Positions 6,724 to 9,387 of a stretch of DNA of 9,387 bases are shown in pieces. The stretch is from NCBI GenBank assembly GCA_946886275.1, contig CAMPIH010000090.1, forward strand, positions 1 through 9,387, read 5' to 3'. A program made the position numbers and the translations under genes. The number at the start of each line of letters is the position of its first letter. Position 1 is the first letter of the stretch. The DNA comes from an uncultured Sphingosinicella sp. (GTDB lineage Bacteria; Pseudomonadota; Alphaproteobacteria; Sphingomonadales; Sphingomonadaceae). The notes under the pieces were generated by a model, which had not been told where the DNA came from, did not search any database, and saw only the letters and a list, made by a program, of their open reading frames with translations.

Positions 6724-7989
6724 ATGAGCCTCCTCGACAGGACGGGCCTTAGCCGCTTCAACCCGAGCCAGCGTGGCGTCCGCGGCATGCGCGTGCTGGC
6801 GACGGCGATGCTCGCCGGAATGGCGGCCTTGTTCATCTCGGCGACCCATCTGGCCGAGCTTCATCCCGCCTGGGGCTTCGTCCGCGCCTTCGCCGAAGCG
6901 GCGATGGTCGGCGGGATCGCCGACTGGTTCGCGGTCACCGCCTTGTTCCGCCACCCGCTCGGTTTGCCGATCCCGCACACGGCGATCATTCCGCGCAACA
7001 AGGACCGGATCGGCGACGCCCTCGCCACCTTCCTTCGAGACAATTTCCTCACCCCTTCGGTGGTCGCCCGGCGGATGCGCCAGGTCGACGTCGCCGGTGC
7101 CGTAGGACGCTTCCTCGCCAGCCCGCCGAGCGAAGGGCGGCTTCGCGAAGGCGGCTCGCGGCTCCTGGCCGACATTCTCGAGGCGCTCGACGAGGAGAAG
7201 CTCGGCGGAATGGTGAAGAGCGCCGTCGCCGCCCGGATGCGGGCGATCGAGATCTCTCCCCTGCTCGGGCAGACGATGGCGGCGGCGATCACCGAGGAAC
7301 GGCATGTTCCGGTGGTGGACGCCATCGTCACCTGGGCCGGCCGCACCCTCGACGCGAACGAGGACATCATCCGCAACATGGTCCACCAGCGCGCCGGCTG
7401 GATCCTCCGCCTCGCCGGCCTGGACGAGAAGCTCGCCGAGGCGATCATCGACGGACTGAGGCGGCTGACGATCGACATGGCCGTCGATCCGGCGCACCCG
7501 CTCCGGGCCAAGGCCGAGGAAGGACTCGCCCGCCTCGCTCACAATCTGCAGCACGATCCCGAGACCCGCGCCAAGGTCGAATCCTGGAAGGAAGAGATGA
7601 TCGACAACGAGGCGGTCGGTAAATGGATCGGCGGCGTCTGGGAGAATAGCCGGGCCGGGCTGCTTCGCTCCGCGCGCGACCCCGATGCGGCGCTGGCCGG
7701 GAAATTCGGCGAGGCGCTCCGACAGCTCGGCGAGACGCTCCAGAAGGAGCCCCGCCTGAAGAAAGCCATCAATCAATTCGCCCGCCGGGCCGCGGGCGGG
7801 ATCGTCGCCTCCTATGGCGGCAACATCGTCAAGCTCGTCTCCGAAACGGTGCGTGCCTGGGACGCCCGAACCGTCTCCGACCGCCTCGAAGGCGCAGTCG
7901 GCCGCGACCTTCAATATATCAGGATCAACGGCACCCTCGTCGGCGGGCTTGTCGGCCTCGCGATCCACACAGCCGAAGTCGCCCTCTGA
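6724..7989 (+). CDS. DUF445 domain-containing membrane protein (YjiN-like)
   Basis: A 421-residue member of the DUF445 family, whose biochemical role is not known. Visible features are a basic N-terminus (SQRGVRGMR), a first membrane segment at about 22-41, and the family's best-conserved region at about 50-95 (FVRAFAEAAMVGGIADWFAVTALFRHPLGLPIPHTAIIPRNKDRIG). A long, charged, mostly helical middle (about 96-390) suggests extended or coiled structure. A C-terminal conserved membrane segment follows (about 398-421, YIRINGTLVGGLVGLAIHTAEVAL). Length is typical. The ATG at 6724 has no clear Shine-Dalgarno, only ATCGGGC immediately before it. An ATG at 6787 would remove the basic N-terminus but keep the first membrane segment. 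It may be cotranscribed with the pump genes, 54 bases upstream, but the strong hairpin between them argues for at least partial separation. Confidence 0.9.
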   Translation: MSLLDRTGLSRFNPSQRGVRGMRVLATAMLAGMAALFISATHLAELHPAWGFVRAFAEAAMVGGIADWFAVTALFRHPLGLPIPHTAIIPRNKDRIGDALATFLRDNFLTPSVVARRMRQVDVAGAVGRFLASPPSEGRLREGGSRLLADILEALDEEKLGGMVKSAVAARMRAIEISPLLGQTMAAAITEERHVPVVDAIVTWAGRTLDANEDIIRNMVHQRAGWILRLAGLDEKLAEAIIDGLRRLTIDMAVDPAHPLRAKAEEGLARLAHNLQHDPETRAKVESWKEEMIDNEAVGKWIGGVWENSRAGLLRSARDPDAALAGKFGEALRQLGETLQKEPRLKKAINQFARRAAGGIVASYGGNIVKLVSETVRAWDARTVSDRLEGAVGRDLQYIRINGTLVGGLVGLAIHTAEVAL

Positions 7990-8066
7990 CGCCTTGCCTG
8001 AAAAGAGGGTTGAACTGACGCCTCGGCTGGGTTCTTGTGCGGTCCGCAACAGGGGGAAGAATCGCC

Positions 8067-9387
8067 ATGAAGCTCGCCGTCAGGCTCGCCGCCGCTTGCG
8101 CCTTCGCGCTCGCCTCGCCCGTCACCGCATCTGCCCAGGGCCCGGCAGCGCCGGCGGCTCAGCCCGAACCGGTCACGGTCGTCCATGCCGGAACGCTGCT
8201 GGCGGTTCCCGGCCAGCCGCCGCGCCGGGAAGCGAGCATCGTCGTCCGGGGCGGCCGGATCGCCGAGATCCGCGACGGCTATGTCGACGTCCCGGGCGCC
8301 CGCGTCGTCGATCTCCGCAACAGCTACGTTCTTCCCGGGCTGATCGACATGCACGTGCACCTCGAGGGGCTCGACGATCGCCTTCAGGCTCGCCTTCAGG
8401 CGCCGTTCCGCGATTATGAGGACGAGGCCTATACGGCTCTTCTCAACGCCCGCCGGACCCTGCTCGCCGGCTTCACCACCGTTCGCGACCTCGGCGCCGA
8501 TCCGCGAACGATCATGTCGCTTCGGGACGCGATCAACGCCGACCAGTTCGCCGGGCCGACGATCGTCGCGGCCGGTTCGATGATCTCGGTCTCCGGCGGC
8601 CATGGCGACGTCAACGGCCTCAACCGCGACCTCACCGGAATCTACGAGCCGCAGACGATCAATACCTGCAACGGGCCCGACGATTGCCGCCGGGCGGTCC
8701 GCGAGCAGATCTCGCGCGGCGCCGAAGTGATCAAGTTCGCCGCCACCGGCGGAGTCCTCAGCAACGTTCCTGGCGGACTCAGCCAGCAGATGATGGCGGA
8801 CGAGATGCGAGCCGTCGTCGAGACCGCCCACACCTTCGGCCGAAGGGTCGCCGCTCACGCCCACGGCGTCGACGGCATCAACGCGGCGCTCGAAGCGGGC
8901 GTGAACTCGATCGAGCACGGCACCTTTACGGACGATCGTACCTTCGATCTCTACCGCCGGACCGGCGCTTATTACGTGCCCACCCTGCTCGCGCCGGCCG
9001 CGGCCCTTGCCGACGGCGAGCGCGGCGCCTTGACCCCAGCCCAGATGGAAAAGGCGCGAGAGGCGGCCGGCAATGCCGAGCGAAGTTTCGCCCGAGCGTT
9101 GCGCGAGCGGGTCAATATCGCGTTCGGCACCGACACCGGGGTCAGCCGTCACGGCGACAATGCCCAGGAATTCGCGCTGATGGTGCGCAACGGCATGTCG
9201 CCTGCCGCAGCGATCCGTTCGGCAACCGTCGGAGCCGCCACATTGCTCGGACGCGAGGACCGGATCGGGACGATCGAGCCGGGCAAGGAGGCCGACATCA
9301 TCGCGGTCGTCGGTGACCCGACCGAGAATGTGCGGCTGCTCGAAAATGTCAGCTTCGTGATGCGCCGGGGCCGGGTCCACAAGCTGG
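8067..9387 (+). CDS. Secreted metal-dependent amidohydrolase, Xaa-Pro dipeptidase-like (cut by the right edge)
   Basis: Hydrolyses an amide bond with a metal centre in a TIM-barrel. Closest in character to amidohydrolases annotated as Xaa-Pro dipeptidase or imidazolonepropionase-like, though substrate cannot be fixed by sequence alone. A Sec signal peptide is clear: MKLAVRL, a hydrophobic core, and ASA before Q24, so the enzyme probably works in the periplasm. Metal ligands are visible: H96 and H98 in DMHVHL, K223 (the probable carboxylated bridging lysine) in EVIKFAATGG, H264 and/or H266 in AAHAHG, H284 in SIEHG and D356 in FGTDTG. The beta-sandwich frames both ends, ending with GTIEPGKEADIIAVVGDP (401-418). 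The window contains 440 residues with no stop, and perhaps only a few residues are missing. AGGGGG about ten bases upstream supports the ATG. Two cysteines, C201 and C207, could form a disulfide in the periplasm. It follows the DUF445 gene by 77 bases. Confidence 0.92.
   Translation, partial: MKLAVRLAAACAFALASPVTASAQGPAAPAAQPEPVTVVHAGTLLAVPGQPPRREASIVVRGGRIAEIRDGYVDVPGARVVDLRNSYVLPGLIDMHVHLEGLDDRLQARLQAPFRDYEDEAYTALLNARRTLLAGFTTVRDLGADPRTIMSLRDAINADQFAGPTIVAAGSMISVSGGHGDVNGLNRDLTGIYEPQTINTCNGPDDCRRAVREQISRGAEVIKFAATGGVLSNVPGGLSQQMMADEMRAVVETAHTFGRRVAAHAHGVDGINAALEAGVNSIEHGTFTDDRTFDLYRRTGAYYVPTLLAPAAALADGERGALTPAQMEKAREAAGNAERSFARALRERVNIAFGTDTGVSRHGDNAQEFALMVRNGMSPAAAIRSATVGAATLLGREDRIGTIEPGKEADIIAVVGDPTENVRLLENVSFVMRRGRVHKL

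Noticed and set aside
6715..8049. A 444-codon antisense frame over the DUF445 gene
   Set aside because: The composition is shadow-like, no motif is present, and it covers a confidently identified gene.
8067..8099. Lipoprotein signal in the amidohydrolase (Cys at residue 11)
   Set aside because: AAAC lacks a proper lipobox (no L/V/I at -3) and lies too near the N-terminus. The ASA-Q site at 23/24 fits ordinary Sec cleavage better.
7911..9380. A 489-codon antisense frame over the amidohydrolase gene
   Set aside because: The plus strand encodes a signal peptide and a full set of metal ligands. The antisense product has no recognisable feature.

Overview
The window is GC-rich, roughly 65% by eye, and most likely comes from an alphaproteobacterial chromosome. 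The best clue is a complete SciP (DUF1153) gene, a cell-cycle regulator confined to Alphaproteobacteria. MnmA in its alphaproteobacterial form (RTCCAGQD and PIPCISCNQ motifs) and two stress-type promoters of the EcfG class (GGAAC-N16-xGTY) agree with this. The style of the efflux adaptor N-terminus suggests a sphingomonad, but that is only an impression from memory. I see no IS element, phage gene, tRNA, rRNA or CRISPR array.

Layout, left to right. (1) 1-642, minus strand: the N-terminal 214 residues of the tRNA 2-thiouridylase MnmA, whose C-terminus lies beyond the left edge. (2) 643-1118: a stretch of 476 bases without a secure gene. It holds a pyrimidine-rich tract, a doubtful 89-codon ORF, a nested inverted repeat and a degenerate CtrA-box-like site. 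(3) 1119-1418: sciP. (4) 1596-2183: two small membrane proteins of the GlsB/YeaQ/YmgE (transglycosylase-associated) family, facing each other across a strong terminator hairpin. Each has an EcfG-like promoter, and the second one starts with TTG. (5) 2384-6669: a two-gene RND efflux operon (periplasmic adaptor, then inner-membrane pump), preceded by a palindrome that overlaps a possible promoter. No outer-membrane channel gene is present here. (6) 6724-7989: a DUF445 membrane protein, separated from the pump gene by a perfect 13-bp hairpin. (7) 8067 to the right edge: a secreted metal-dependent amidohydrolase of the Xaa-Pro dipeptidase-like group, cut at its C-terminus.

Functionally this is an ordinary core-genome neighbourhood: tRNA modification, cell-cycle transcription control, envelope and stress proteins, drug efflux and periplasmic peptide turnover. 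The only two genes that clearly act as one unit are the adaptor and the pump. The two GlsB-like genes probably share general-stress control. I found no convincing sign of an undescribed multi-gene system. The items most worth a second look are regulatory: the paired EcfG-like promoters, the operator-like palindrome before the efflux operon, the hairpin just before the DUF445 start, and the elements upstream of sciP.
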